Positions 18,685 to 25,758 of a stretch of 64,000 bases of DNA are shown in pieces; positions within the stretch are counted from its first letter, which is position 1; each line of letters opens with the position of its first letter. Below the pieces are notes generated by a model. The model searched no databases. It saw only the letters and a list, made by a program, of their open reading frames with translations, and was not told where the DNA came from. The position numbers and the translations under genes are program-made. Source of the DNA: a virus. The stretch is taken from IMG/VR virus record IMGVR_UViG_3300044946_000048, positions 1 through 64,000 of that record; one strand, written 5' to 3'.

Positions 18685-19201
18685 ACTTCCTCAAATATTC
18701 TCGTACATCCGTTTCTATTCCTGGGAAACTTTCCAAATACCCAATAATCACATTACAGGTGTGATGAACGAGGCTTCTCAAATTTCCTGTTTTGTGGTCG
18801 TGATCCCAACAAGCCGCACCAACTTTCTCAGGGAGTGGCTTATGGCAAACATCGCACAATCCTTCCTGCTTTAAATACTGTTCCTGTTTAGCTTGCTGCA
18901 TTGCCGGAACATATGTCGCCGGAGCACCGTTCTTACGACGATAAGTCGCAACAGTGTTGTCTCCGCGTTTTCCTTTGCGGCGAGCCGAAACGTTCCTTGC
19001 TTCGCAAACTTTGCAAGCTATCTGTCGCCCGTATCTTAGACTTCTTCTAAGATTATTACCTGAGCGTTCTTCTTGGTTGCCACATTCGCATTGACAAATC
19101 CAATGATAGTCACGCCCTGCGCCGTTGTTTCCGACTCTCTCACCTAATTTGAGAACCCGCAGTTTCCCGAACCTTCTGCCTACCAAATCCTCGCATCTCA
19201 T
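18644..19201 (-). CDS. Endonuclease VII-like HNH protein
   Basis: A 185-residue protein. N-terminal GRRFGKLRVL-type segment with zinc pairs (CQCECG, CKVC), then the endonuclease VII core: CDVCHKPLP, WDHDHKTGNLRSLVHHTCN, and IIGYLE. Enzymes of this fold resolve branched DNA or act as free-standing homing nucleases; many dispersed copies here favour homing. It overlaps the holin-like gene and is preceded by the kissing-loop leader. Confidence 0.85.
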   Translation of the reverse strand: MRCEDLVGRRFGKLRVLKLGERVGNNGAGRDYHWICQCECGNQEERSGNNLRRSLRYGRQIACKVCEARNVSARRKGKRGDNTVATYRRKNGAPATYVPAMQQAKQEQYLKQEGLCDVCHKPLPEKVGAACWDHDHKTGNLRSLVHHTCNVIIGYLESFPGIETDVREYLRKYELERQSQFGSSQ

Positions 19202-19204
19202 GTT

Positions 19205-19249
19205 ATTCTCCTTAACAGAATCGACAAGGGGCGTGGTTAAGGCACGCCC
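19205..19249 (-). promoter_or_regulatory. Kissing-loop leader, copy 2
   Basis: Minus strand: hairpin 1 (19229-19249) loop CCTTAAC. Hairpin 2 (19205-19221, stem ATTCT/AGAAT) loop GTTAAGG, the exact complement and start of the ribosome site of the HNH gene whose ATG is at 19199-19201. Confidence 0.8.
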
Positions 19250-19283
19250 TCAAGTCTGCGCTTCGGTAGCTAACCGAAGAATC

Positions 19284-19463
19284 TTAATGCTTGAAACCCT
19301 TCATCGTAGCAGCGAAGTTCGCCATATGCTGGATGTGAGAGTTACCTGAATTCTTTGCGTGCTCCAACTTCTCAGCCGGAATCGGTTTATCTTCGGAAAC
19401 ACCTAGAGCACGATGCAAACCACCTTTCCTAAAGGTGGTGGAGGGCGCGATATAAAGATACAT
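19284..19463 (-). CDS. Small protein, virion-associated type
   Basis: A 59-residue protein starting MYLYIAPSTTF, its ATG overlapping the stop of the upstream HNH gene (TAATG). Contains KGGLHRALGV and MANFAATMKGF, a pattern I associate with small unannotated phage proteins. Charged, soluble. Function unknown. Confidence 0.55.
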   Translation of the reverse strand: MYLYIAPSTTFRKGGLHRALGVSEDKPIPAEKLEHAKNSGNSHIQHMANFAATMKGFKH

Positions 19464-20077
19464 TATGCTTCGCCATGTCCACTTCTCCTTGATAAATAAA
19501 TTTTGTTCAACCACAAATCAAATTCTTCTATAGTCATATCTAGGCGACTTTGGTTACAGCGACGATGCGCTGGCAACACGTTATCCACGGTATTACTTCC
19601 GCCTCGTGCCATAGGCACAACATGATCCAAGCTCAATCTCCAAGGCGACCTCAAGTCTAACAACGTCTTCTCGCCACAAAGATGACAATTAAAATCACAA
19701 CGTTCGACAACCGATTTCCATTCTTCTACAGTTAAAGTAGAAACAACGCCTAACTCCGCTGCTCTAAGACGAGCTTTTACTACCGCAATAGAAAAAGGAT
19801 TAGAAGATTCTCGCCAACGACGATTTTCTTCCCGCGCCTTCTCAGGGTTCTTAGCTCTTCGTGCTCTAGTCGCCGCGTTAACTTGTAATCTATTTTCTTC
19901 CCGACGAGCCCACGGATTAATCTTCTCAAGCCAAAGATGTCCTCTTTTCGCACGACACTCATTGCTGGCTTTTCGAGTGCAATCCTTGCAACGATATTGC
20001 AATCCATCTGACGCAGTTTGATTCTTTTGAAAAGAATCTAACGGCAGTTCTCGCTTACAGTGACAACAAATCTTCAT
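19463..20077 (-). CDS. HNH homing endonuclease
   Basis: A 204-residue protein. N-terminal zinc knuckle CCHCKRELP...CKDC, Arg-rich middle, and an HNH core CHLCGEK...LSLDHVVPMARGG...NVLPAHRRCNQSR (about residues 125-180). Preceded by a kissing-loop leader and ending in TAATG with the next small gene. Confidence 0.88.
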   Translation of the reverse strand: MKICCHCKRELPLDSFQKNQTASDGLQYRCKDCTRKASNECRAKRGHLWLEKINPWARREENRLQVNAATRARRAKNPEKAREENRRWRESSNPFSIAVVKARLRAAELGVVSTLTVEEWKSVVERCDFNCHLCGEKTLLDLRSPWRLSLDHVVPMARGGSNTVDNVLPAHRRCNQSRLDMTIEEFDLWLNKIYLSRRSGHGEA

Positions 20078-20081
20078 ATCA

Positions 20082-20127
20082 ATCTCCCTAAAAGATGCGG
20101 TCTAGGAGCGTATTTAGGGTACGCTCC
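20082..20127 (-). promoter_or_regulatory. Kissing-loop leader, copy 3
   Basis: Minus strand: hairpin 1 (20105-20127, stem GGAGCGTA/TACGCTCC) loop CCCTAAA. Hairpin 2 (20082-20096, stem ATCT/AGAT) loop TTTAGGG, exact complement, holding the ribosome site of the HNH gene at 19463-20077. Confidence 0.8.
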
Positions 20128-20167
20128 CGACCTACGCCTCGGTAATGAGCCGAGGAATATTTAAATT

Positions 20168-20473
20168 TTACATCCCCGGCGATGCGTTTCCGCCTGCTGG
20201 AGGAACCCCGCCTGCTGGTGCTGCTCCACCCATCGGAGGTGCTGCTGCGCCCTCGCCTGGATTTGGGTGAGAAGTGTTGTCCATAATGTGGTCAATCATC
20301 CCGTCGTGATCGCCTGCTGCGCCCTTCACGTCGTGCTCTCCGACTTCCGAAGGCATGCCGTGCTTGTGAGCGGTCTTCTCGTGCACGTGGTGAATCGTGT
20401 GGCTGCCGTCAGCGTGATGCTCGATATGAGTGTGTGTAAACCCGTGTCCGGCGTGTTTCTTTTCGTCTGCCAT
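20168..20473 (-). CDS. Histidine-rich small protein
   Basis: A 101-residue protein. The first half has about 15 His (GHGFTHTHIEHHADGSHTI, then HHVHEKTAHKH), suggesting metal binding. The second half is Gly/Pro/Ala-rich and disordered. It lies among small late proteins. The role of the His cluster is unknown; nickel, zinc or iron binding in the virion is a guess. Confidence 0.6.
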   Translation of the reverse strand: MADEKKHAGHGFTHTHIEHHADGSHTIHHVHEKTAHKHGMPSEVGEHDVKGAAGDHDGMIDHIMDNTSHPNPGEGAAAPPMGGAAPAGGVPPAGGNASPGM

Positions 20474-20627
20474 TTCAAACTCCTAAAATTATACAGTCCA
20501 TCTAATCCGCATGCTCTTCTGGGCCTTTCGGCTTAGGTAAGACTCATTTTACTGAGTGAGGTATCTTTCCCTCGTGCGCTGACCTGGACTGACGGCGGTC
20601 AGTTCTTCTACGGAATTAGACCCGAAC

Positions 20628-20813
20628 TTATGATTCTTTTCTTGCCTTATGCGCTTGCACATAAGATGGGAGATGCTTGCGTGGTGTTGAAGCAAAGTCA
20701 TGCAATTGCTTGTGAGTCATATCCAACATGCCTTTATTCTCGGCATGGAGTTTTTCTGGGTTATGCTCGGCGATTGCCATGGCCTGCTGCTGCGCCTTTG
20801 ATTCTGCTGGCAT
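20628..20813 (-). CDS. DUF3008-like small protein
   Basis: A 61-residue protein: PAESKAQQQAMAIAEHNPEK, then LDMTHKQLHDFAST. This matches my memory of the DUF3008 family found in phages and bacteria (PAKSKAQQ start and a LHDFA segment). No known function. Its start lies one base from the stop of the neighbouring membrane protein gene. Confidence 0.75.
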   Translation of the reverse strand: MPAESKAQQQAMAIAEHNPEKLHAENKGMLDMTHKQLHDFASTPRKHLPSYVQAHKARKES

Positions 20814-20814
20814 A

Positions 20815-21135
20815 TTATGCCTCTATTATCGAAGACAGGCCATCATGAACTGCATGGCCTTCTGAGAATTCAACAACGTCTCCGGAATAGTTAGTCTTTC
20901 GTCCCGATAACACTTTCAAATCTTGTTCGATGTGATGTAAGTGATTCTTTACGGCCACTTGTGCAAATTGCTCCATTGTGTCCATGTGCTTCATGACACG
21001 AGCGAAGAAATCCTGTACAGTCTCGTAAACTCCCCTTGCTTTCCACACAACTGTGATAACAACTCCGACGATTGAAAGGTCTCGAAAGGATGAAATGACT
21101 TCACCGATACTTAGCTGCTGAAGTCCGTAAAACAT
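20815..21135 (-). CDS. Small membrane-anchored protein
   Basis: A 106-residue protein with one hydrophobic segment near residues 18-32 (LSIVGVVITVVWKAR) and a long amphipathic helix with several His (VKNHLHHIEQDLKV). Single-pass membrane topology with a cytoplasmic or periplasmic coil; it could take part in lysis, but nothing specific is seen. Confidence 0.5.
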   Translation of the reverse strand: MFYGLQQLSIGEVISSFRDLSIVGVVITVVWKARGVYETVQDFFARVMKHMDTMEQFAQVAVKNHLHHIEQDLKVLSGRKTNYSGDVVEFSEGHAVHDGLSSIIEA

Positions 21136-21144
21136 TTGGTCATC

Positions 21145-21501
21145 TCAATGGATAGAATGCTTGTTTATGTAGTCAATAGCACTCTGTAAAATTATCACAT
21201 CTTCGAAAAACAACCCTAAAGCAGTGTTACAATTCGAGCAAAGTAAATCTCGATTCTCGCCTGTTTTGTGGTTGTGGTCAACATGTGGACTACTCATTGG
21301 TTTGAAGCAAATAGCACAGCAGTTGTTTTGCTTTTGAACTTTTGACTCGAACTCTTCTAAAGTCATGTTATGTCGCTTCAACAAGTGGTTGATACGACTT
21401 CTACGACGACCTTTCTCAACATATTCAGGATGAGTTCGCCTATATTCTTTTATATACGCGAGAAGTCTTTCTTTGTTGTTCTTGTGCCAGCTATCGCTCA
21501 T
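21145..21501 (-). CDS. Endonuclease VII-like HNH protein
   Basis: A 118-residue protein starting MSDSWHKNNKER, AGAGGAAA upstream. Core CCAICFKPM, PHVDHNHKTGENRDLLCSNCN, ALGLFFED. Basic N-terminal helix region. A kissing-loop leader precedes it. Homing-type gene in the late operon. Confidence 0.88.
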   Translation of the reverse strand: MSDSWHKNNKERLLAYIKEYRRTHPEYVEKGRRRSRINHLLKRHNMTLEEFESKVQKQNNCCAICFKPMSSPHVDHNHKTGENRDLLCSNCNTALGLFFEDVIILQSAIDYINKHSIH

Positions 21502-21504
21502 GGT

Positions 21505-21550
21505 TTCCTCTGCAAAGGAATGCTTGGGGAGCGTTGCAGCGCCCCCAAGC
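21505..21550 (-). promoter_or_regulatory. Kissing-loop leader, copy 4
   Basis: Minus strand: hairpin 1 (21522-21550, long G/C stem) loop CTGCAA. Hairpin 2 (21505-21520, stem TTCCT/AGGAA) loop TTGCAG, exact complement next to the AGAGGAA ribosome site of the endonuclease VII-like gene. Confidence 0.75.
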
Positions 21551-21613
21551 AAAATTTAATTCCGACTATAACGGACTAAAGGTCCTGGGTTCCACAGGTC
21601 TCGGAGCAGTGGA

Positions 21614-21638
21614 GGGGAGCAATCTATAGCTGCTCCCC
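21614..21638 (-). terminator. Strong hairpin after the 21659-22300 gene
   Basis: GGGGAGCA / TGCTCCCC inverted repeat with a 9 base loop just downstream of the minus-strand stop. No clear T-run, so a terminator or RNA-stabilising hairpin. Confidence 0.4.
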
Positions 21639-21658
21639 GTCACGCTCTACCGAATTGA

Positions 21659-22300
21659 TTAGAAGTTTGCGATCTGGAATTGGTACAAGTTAGCAGTGTT
21701 TCCTGCGTTGCTTGCGCCGAACTGAACGCCGATGACAAACCCAAATGCTGGTTCAGCATTGAAGTTGATGCCTGTTACTGAAGTGAACGCAGCAGATGCT
21801 ACAAGGCTGCCGTTTAGCAACGCACTGTAAGTTCCCTGCACGATACCTGACAAGCTGTCACCTTCAACCGTCAAAGATACAGTCCACGGGTAATAGACGT
21901 TGTCTAATGCCACGTTGCTGAATTCGACGTTTGTTCCTAGCAAGTCGTGATAGGTCGGTGTTGCGAAACCAGCATAACCCTGTGCAGAGTTCAAATAAAT
22001 CTTGATTGCGCCAGTGGTTGATGCTTCACCTGCGCCGAACAAGATGTTACCTGAAGCTTGCAAATCAAATCTCTGGCCGTTCAAAACTGCACGACCTGGC
22101 ACTGACAACTGCCCGGTTGCGTTTGTTCCTGAAACGGTTCCACCAATCTGATTACTTGTCGCCGAAGCGTTAACGCCCGGTGCGCCTACGTTCCACAAGT
22201 TCTGTGACGGAGGCGGCTGGAAGTAAAGAACTCCAGTGCCTGTTCCGCCAACAGTACTCGGACTTGAACCATTGATTAAATAAGAATACGGTACACCCAT
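21659..22300 (-). CDS. Probable virion surface protein, beta-rich
   Basis: A 213-residue protein starting MGVPYSYLING with AAGGAGA upstream. Rich in Gly, Ser, Thr, Ala and Asn with alternating hydrophobics, no membrane segment, ending in aromatic-rich YQFQIANF. Composition fits a head decoration or fibre protein. No family recognised. Confidence 0.5.
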   Translation of the reverse strand: MGVPYSYLINGSSPSTVGGTGTGVLYFQPPPSQNLWNVGAPGVNASATSNQIGGTVSGTNATGQLSVPGRAVLNGQRFDLQASGNILFGAGEASTTGAIKIYLNSAQGYAGFATPTYHDLLGTNVEFSNVALDNVYYPWTVSLTVEGDSLSGIVQGTYSALLNGSLVASAAFTSVTGINFNAEPAFGFVIGVQFGASNAGNTANLYQFQIANF

Positions 22301-22394
22301 TTTGTTTCTCCTTTTGTGCCCGCCCATGTCACCGTTGACTACCCGATTCATGAACGGTTTATATAAGAGACGTTTGAGCGTCCCTTAAACTCTT

Positions 22395-22553
22395 TTAATT
22401 CCAAATCCAGCCGCAATTTGGGCATCTCACCTGTTCGCCGTGCTCGTGTTGAACTAATAGATATCCGCAAACAGGACAATGACGCTGCGCAATAAACTCA
22501 ATTTCGAACCAACGCAGGGTCAACAAAGCCTGCATAATACTGTGGAGAAGCAT
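22395..22553 (-). CDS. Small zinc-ribbon protein
   Basis: A 52-residue protein. The C-terminal half has CPVCGYLLV...RCPNCGW, a clean four-cysteine zinc ribbon. The start MLLHSIMQ has AGGAAGAG upstream, inside the 3' end of the HNH gene it overlaps by 56 bases. Function unknown. Confidence 0.55.
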   Translation of the reverse strand: MLLHSIMQALLTLRWFEIEFIAQRHCPVCGYLLVQHEHGEQVRCPNCGWIWN

Positions 22554-22815
22554 CGAACTCTTCCTCCAACTCTCTATGACAGTTGGCACAAACAAGTAAA
22601 CACTTGCTGAGTTCCGCTTTCAACTTATCCCAACTCTGCATCATATTAAGCCCGCCGCGAGCGTAACACGATAAATCTTTTTCGAATCGGCGGTCGTGGT
22701 GAAACTCAAGTGCTCGTTGGCACTTGTCGTATCCGCAACGCTGGCATTTCCCGCCCTTGTGCTCGATACACTGCAACTTCCTGCGACGCCGAAATTCCGT
22801 TCCTTTGCAAATCAT
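22498..22815 (-). CDS. HNH endonuclease
   Basis: A 105-residue protein starting MICKGTEFRRRRKLQ. Zinc pair CQRCGYDKC, then the core LEFHHDRRFEKD...KCLLVCANCHRELEEE, a compact HNH of the type with HH in the first strand. Preceded by a kissing-loop leader. Confidence 0.85.
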   Translation of the reverse strand: MICKGTEFRRRRKLQCIEHKGGKCQRCGYDKCQRALEFHHDRRFEKDLSCYARGGLNMMQSWDKLKAELSKCLLVCANCHRELEEEFDASPQYYAGFVDPALVRN

Positions 22816-22818
22816 GAT

Positions 22819-22862
22819 ACTCTCCAGTAAAGAGTAAACGAGGCGTGTTACTGGCACGCCTC
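22819..22862 (-). promoter_or_regulatory. Kissing-loop leader, copy 5
   Basis: Minus strand: hairpin 1 (22840-22862, stem GAGGCGTG/CACGCCTC) loop CCAGTAA. Hairpin 2 (22819-22835, stem ACTCT/AGAGT) loop TTACTGG. Both 7-base loops are full complements; the ribosome site TGGAGAG overlaps loop 2. A palindrome TGTAGCTACA lies upstream at 22870-22879. Confidence 0.85.
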
Positions 22863-22981
22863 ATCTAAATGTAGCTACAAACCTTGGCCATGTTAATTAT
22901 TTTGGCCATGTGAAACCTCTTAGAAAAACGAAAACACGTTAGTTCGGATTACCGATACTACACGCACAAAGTGCGCACTTC

Positions 22982-23368
22982 TTAAGAACCTGTCGCAACG
23001 CCAGCGTAGTTCAAATAGTAGGAAATGTTTCCGCCGATGTTTATGACTTGAATAATATCAAGCTGAGATGGATTAGTGAACGCGTCTGCGAAGATTTGTG
23101 CGAGAGATGCAGTAGGTGCTAGGCGGGAATAAAAAACTCCAATACGAGTGCCGTCCGTGGGGTTGGACGCTGGATAATGAACTGCTCCGGTATAATCTAC
23201 GTTCACGAGAGGAGCGACAGGAACGCCGGGTTGCAATGTTACTCCGTCACCTGCGTTTATAATCTGAAGCAAATCGAGGTTCGAATTGACGTTGCCTACT
23301 TGGGGCCACGCAGTTAAAACTGATGAGGCTTGCTTACGAAGAAGAACTGCGTACTGTGTCGCTGGCAT
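22982..23368 (-). CDS. Fibre-like protein with LLQ..GG repeats
   Basis: A 128-residue protein starting MPATQYAVLLRKQ with AGGAG upstream. Two copies of NxxLDLLQIIN-type repeat (about residues 28 and 97) each followed by a short beta stretch and D/N-Y-x-G. The same unit closes the 840-residue adhesin at 142-2664. Likely a virion surface or fibre-tip protein. It ends the protein-coding operon downstream of the tRNA array. Confidence 0.5.
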   Translation of the reverse strand: MPATQYAVLLRKQASSVLTAWPQVGNVNSNLDLLQIINAGDGVTLQPGVPVAPLVNVDYTGAVHYPASNPTDGTRIGVFYSRLAPTASLAQIFADAFTNPSQLDIIQVINIGGNISYYLNYAGVATGS

Positions 23369-23388
23369 AATTACTCCTGAAATACAAA

Positions 23389-23407
23389 AGCCGCCAAAGA
23401 GGCGGCT
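23389..23407 (-). terminator. Rho-independent terminator downstream of tRNA array
   Basis: On the minus strand AGCCGCC-TCTTT-GGCGGCT followed by TTTGTATTT. It lies between the last tRNA-like RNA and the gene starting at 23368, so it can end tRNA-operon transcripts. Confidence 0.75.
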
Positions 23408-23420
23408 GAAGATTAAGGGT

Positions 23421-23490
23421 ATGGTGTGGGTGCTATCTCTTCCCACCGTAAGCGGAGTCCATTCTAACCCTGAGATTCCCGGACTACCAT
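23421..23490 (-). ncRNA. Folded RNA of unknown type in tRNA array
   Basis: Minus strand: closing stem ATGGT/ACCAT (23421-23425 with 23486-23490), inner hairpins AGTCC/GGACT and GTGGG/CCCAC. Length like a tRNA but no T-loop or anticodon arm. Confidence 0.35.
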
Positions 23491-23500
23491 GCATGCAAAT

Positions 23501-23574
23501 TGGTCAGGAAAGAAGAAATCGAATCTTCGCCTCTCCCTTCCGACGGGAGTAGACTACCACTATCAGATTTCCTG
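23501..23574 (-). tRNA. tRNA-Pro(CGG)
   Basis: Encoded CCA at 23501-23503, perfect 7 bp acceptor stem, T-loop TTCGATT, anticodon loop GTCGGAA on a CTCCC/GGGAG stem. Reads CCG. Confidence 0.85.
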
Positions 23575-23582
23575 ATGTAAAC

Positions 23583-23673
23583 TGGTCGGGGCGAGAGGAA
23601 TTGAACCTCCAAGGGAGTTTGTCCACCCGCTTCCAAAGCGGGACCGCTGCCAGATTACGGACCTACACCCCGA
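23583..23673 (-). tRNA. tRNA-Pro(TGG)
   Basis: Encoded CCA, T-loop TTCAATT, anticodon loop TTTGGAA on CCCGC/GCGGG. The D-arm and variable region are longer than normal. Reads CCA. Confidence 0.75.
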
Positions 23674-23680
23674 TTAAAAT

Positions 23681-23755
23681 TGGTTCCCGCGTGTGGACTC
23701 GAACCACAATGAACGCTTTCAGAGAGCGTCATCCTGCCAATTGAATGACATGGGA
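23681..23755 (-). tRNA. tRNA-Gln(CTG)
   Basis: Encoded CCA, T-arm GTGG-TTCGAGT-CCAC, anticodon loop CTCTGAA on ACGCT/AGCGT. Reads CAG. Confidence 0.9.
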
Positions 23756-23762
23756 ATAAAAT

Positions 23763-23837
23763 TGGTTCCGGCGGATCGATTCGAACGATCATGACAAGTT
23801 TCAAAGACTTGCAGCCTGCCCGTTGGCTGACATCGGA
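23763..23837 (-). tRNA. tRNA-Gln(TTG)
   Basis: Encoded CCA, T-loop TTCGAAT, anticodon loop CTTTGAA on CAAGT/ACTTG. Reads CAA. Confidence 0.9.
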
Positions 23838-23872
23838 ATAGAAACATATATGTCACTTTCAGCAACTAAGAT

Positions 23873-23947
23873 TGGAGCACAAGGTTGGAATCGAACCAAC
23901 GAGTATTCGTTTTGCAGACGAACGCCTTTCCACTTGGCTACTCATGC
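23873..23947 (-). tRNA. tRNA-Cys(GCA)
   Basis: Encoded CCA, discriminator T as expected for Cys, anticodon loop CTGCAAA on TTCGT/ACGAA, T-loop TTCGATT. Confidence 0.9.
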
Positions 23948-23953
23948 TTAAAC

Positions 23954-24050
23954 TGGAGGATAATGTAGGATTCGAACCCACGGTGCCGGAATGTTTACCG
24001 GACACTTCTGTTTTCAGGACAGACGGCATAATCCGCTCGCCCAATTATCC
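23954..24050 (-). tRNA. tRNA-Ser(TGA), unusual C33
   Basis: Long variable arm (CCGG/CCGG type stem), T-loop TTCGAAT, encoded CCA. Anticodon stem TCTGT/ACAGA closes the loop CCTGAAA, which puts C rather than the near-universal U at position 33. Confidence 0.8.
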
Positions 24051-24059
24051 TTAAAATTT

Positions 24060-24150
24060 TGGCGGAAGGTTTGTGATTTGAACACAAACAACCTTGCGGT
24101 TGACTTAGGTTTAGCAAACCTATACGTTAGCCTGGTTCCGTCAACCTTCC
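24060..24150 (-). tRNA. tRNA-Ser(GCT)
   Basis: Long variable arm CAACC/GGTTG, T-loop TTCAAAT, anticodon loop TTGCTAA on TAGGT/ACCTA, encoded CCA. Its first 10 bases overlap the stop end of the HNH gene at 24141-24509. Confidence 0.9.
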
Positions 24151-24509
24151 GTATTCTTAGGTATCATAGCCGGATGAGGCTTTTGAAATTTCTTAACCCA
24201 TCCCGCTTTTGCCTCTTCACTCCACTCAGTAGGCTTTCTTCCAGCCTTACGATTGCAATTGAGATGTGAATAAGCAATATTCTGTAAATCCCAAAACAAG
24301 TTAGGAGAGTTGTCAAGCCACGGTATCTTGTGCTCTATACTAAACTCTTCAACCGTTTCTATTTTCTTAAGGCAGCGAAAACAACTATCTTTTCCGCACT
24401 CTCGTGCTAACGAAAATAAAAGAATTCGATGAAGTCTTGTCGCTGCCGTTGTATAAGGCATGCCTAACTGCGCAAGCTCCTTATCTTTATTCCTATAAAT
24501 TCTAGGCAT
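24141..24509 (-). CDS. HNH homing endonuclease in tRNA array
   Basis: A 122-residue protein starting MPRIYRNKDKEL with GAGGAGGG upstream. Core: GMPYTTAATRLHRILLF, CFRCLKKI, SIEHKIPWL, and IAYSHLNCNRKAGRKP. It is related to the HNH protein at 26402-26890. Its stop codon lies inside the 5' end of tRNA-Ser(GCT). A kissing-loop leader precedes it, and RNase P RNA lies just upstream of that. Confidence 0.87.
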   Translation of the reverse strand: MPRIYRNKDKELAQLGMPYTTAATRLHRILLFSLARECGKDSCFRCLKKIETVEEFSIEHKIPWLDNSPNLFWDLQNIAYSHLNCNRKAGRKPTEWSEEAKAGWVKKFQKPHPAMIPKNTEG

Positions 24510-24510
24510 C

Positions 24511-24555
24511 TTGCCCTCCTCTAAAAGGCAAGTCGGGGATGTTAGAGGCATCCCC
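24511..24555 (-). promoter_or_regulatory. Kissing-loop leader, copy 6
   Basis: Minus strand: hairpin 1 (24535-24555, stem GGGGATG/CATCCCC) loop CCTCTAA. Hairpin 2 (24511-24531, stem TTGCC/GGCAA) contains TTAGAGG, its exact complement, within the GAGGAGG ribosome site. Palindrome TGTACGTACA at 24564-24573 upstream. Confidence 0.85.
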
Positions 24556-24578
24556 AACCTTAATGTACGTACAAACTT

Positions 24579-24873
24579 ATTGGCAAACAATAGCCAGGAT
24601 TCTGTTCGGCTTGCGCCGCGACTATCATCCGTCTTTGCCCTTAACCCGGCTATCGTCGCGCTAGACGCGCTCCAGCCCTATTTAAGGTTGCTCCAAGAGT
24701 GGAGTGCCCAGACTTGAATGACAATGCTATGAGAACAGAGGCCCGAAGGCTTGTATGAGAAGCATTGTACCTGGCCTTACCCGTCCGCTTACGCGGCCCG
24801 CAACTTCCACGGCTCTTTGTCTAGTGGAGTCCTGAACTTACCTCGGTTTCCCGCGATAGTCTAGTTTACCATT
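24579..24873 (-). ncRNA. rnpB: RNase P RNA
   Basis: Minus-strand RNA of about 290 nt with bacterial type A landmarks in order: P1 TGGTAAAC with GTTTGCCA; P2 GACTATC with GATAGTC; CGAGGTAAGTTCAGGACTCC matching the P4/CR-I consensus; CACTCCAC...TTGGAGCAACC then AAATAGGG, as in the E. coli CR-IV region; and ACAGAATCCTGGCTA near the 3' end as the other P4 strand. It would be the catalytic RNA that removes tRNA 5' leaders, placed inside the tRNA array. Shorter than the E. coli RNA (377 nt), so some outer helices are missing. The 5' end overlaps the stop of the secreted-protein gene by about two bases. Confidence 0.85.
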
Positions 24874-25417
24874 AAGACTTATCTAAACCGCCCAATCCTG
24901 TTGAGCCGCCAGTAAGAAAATTCATCAATGTGTCTACTACTGCTTCCGAATCCGAAACATCCATCTGCTGGCATGTTTGAAATCTATCGTCTGCCCCAAC
25001 CGTGATGTCGCTCTCCGGTCCAATGAAACCATAATACACGTGGCCTAACTTCTCGTCAACAGTTAAAATTCCAATGATGCGATTACCTAGCCGAGCGCCA
25101 TTTATTACTAGGTTATGCTTTTCATAAACCGTCGCGGCGCTGAACGGGATTATGCCGTCTTTTGTTTTCGGCTCTTCCTTGTAACTGAACACTACCGGGT
25201 TATCTTCCTTCTTAACCGTGGTCGCATCCGTCAAGAAATCTCCGAATGTAGCAGTCGTTCGCTCTGCATTCAACACCATGTGAATGACAGTAAAATCCCG
25301 CGAACCACAACTTGCGATATTATACTCAACAACAGGCTTCGGCTCGGGTTGCTGTGGCATAACTGGTGTTGCCAGCGCCAACATAACTCCGAGGATTATG
25401 GCACGGATCGCTTTCAT
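24872..25417 (-). CDS. Secreted protein of unknown function
   Basis: A 181-residue protein starting MKAIRAIILGVMLALATPVM, a clear signal peptide likely cut after Gln-22 or so. The rest is soluble with three Cys and beta-like segments. It sits inside the tRNA array between RNase P RNA and tRNA-Arg(CCT), behind a hairpin leader. Probably periplasmic; not recognised. Confidence 0.6.
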   Translation of the reverse strand: MKAIRAIILGVMLALATPVMPQQPEPKPVVEYNIASCGSRDFTVIHMVLNAERTTATFGDFLTDATTVKKEDNPVVFSYKEEPKTKDGIIPFSAATVYEKHNLVINGARLGNRIIGILTVDEKLGHVYYGFIGPESDITVGADDRFQTCQQMDVSDSEAVVDTLMNFLTGGSTGLGGLDKS

Positions 25418-25512
25418 GTTGCATCCTAAGAGCACCTGATATACAAGGCATTAGTGCTCTGCCGCCTACAAACGCCTAGTAAACTAGGCACGTAGTCCCC
25501 TGCTCGGTAAAC

Positions 25513-25588
25513 TGGAAGGCACACTCGGAATCGAACCGAGAATCTACTCTTTAGGAAAGAGTCGCATTGTCCCTTGTGCTATGCGCCC
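25513..25588 (-). tRNA. tRNA-Arg(CCT)
   Basis: Encoded CCA, anticodon loop TTCCTAA on ACTCT/AGAGT, T-loop TTCGATT. Reads AGG. Confidence 0.9.
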
Positions 25589-25596
25589 ATAAAACT

Positions 25597-25671
25597 TGGA
25601 GGGCCGTCCCGGAATTGAACCGAGGTCTCTTCGTTAGAAGCGAAGCGCACTGTCCGTTGTACGAACAGCCC
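25597..25671 (-). tRNA. tRNA-Arg(TCT)
   Basis: Encoded CCA, anticodon loop CTTCTAA on CTTCG/CGAAG, T-loop TTCAATT. Reads AGA. Confidence 0.9.
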
Positions 25672-25677
25672 TTAAAC

Positions 25678-25751
25678 TGGCAGACCGTGGATGAATCGAA
25701 CACCCGCTTCTTGATTTGGAGGCAAGAAGACTACCACTATCTTAACAGCCT
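25678..25751 (-). tRNA. tRNA-Trp(CCA)
   Basis: Encoded CCA end, discriminator G, anticodon loop CTCCAAA with a C-T mismatch closing the stem, T-loop TTCGATT. A Gly(TCC) reading would misplace U33, so Trp is preferred. Confidence 0.75.
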
Positions 25752-25758
25752 GCGAAAC

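Noticed and set aside
25474-25489. GCCTAG/CTAGGC hairpin as terminator
   Set aside because: No T-run on either strand; kept only as part of the leader of the secreted-protein gene.
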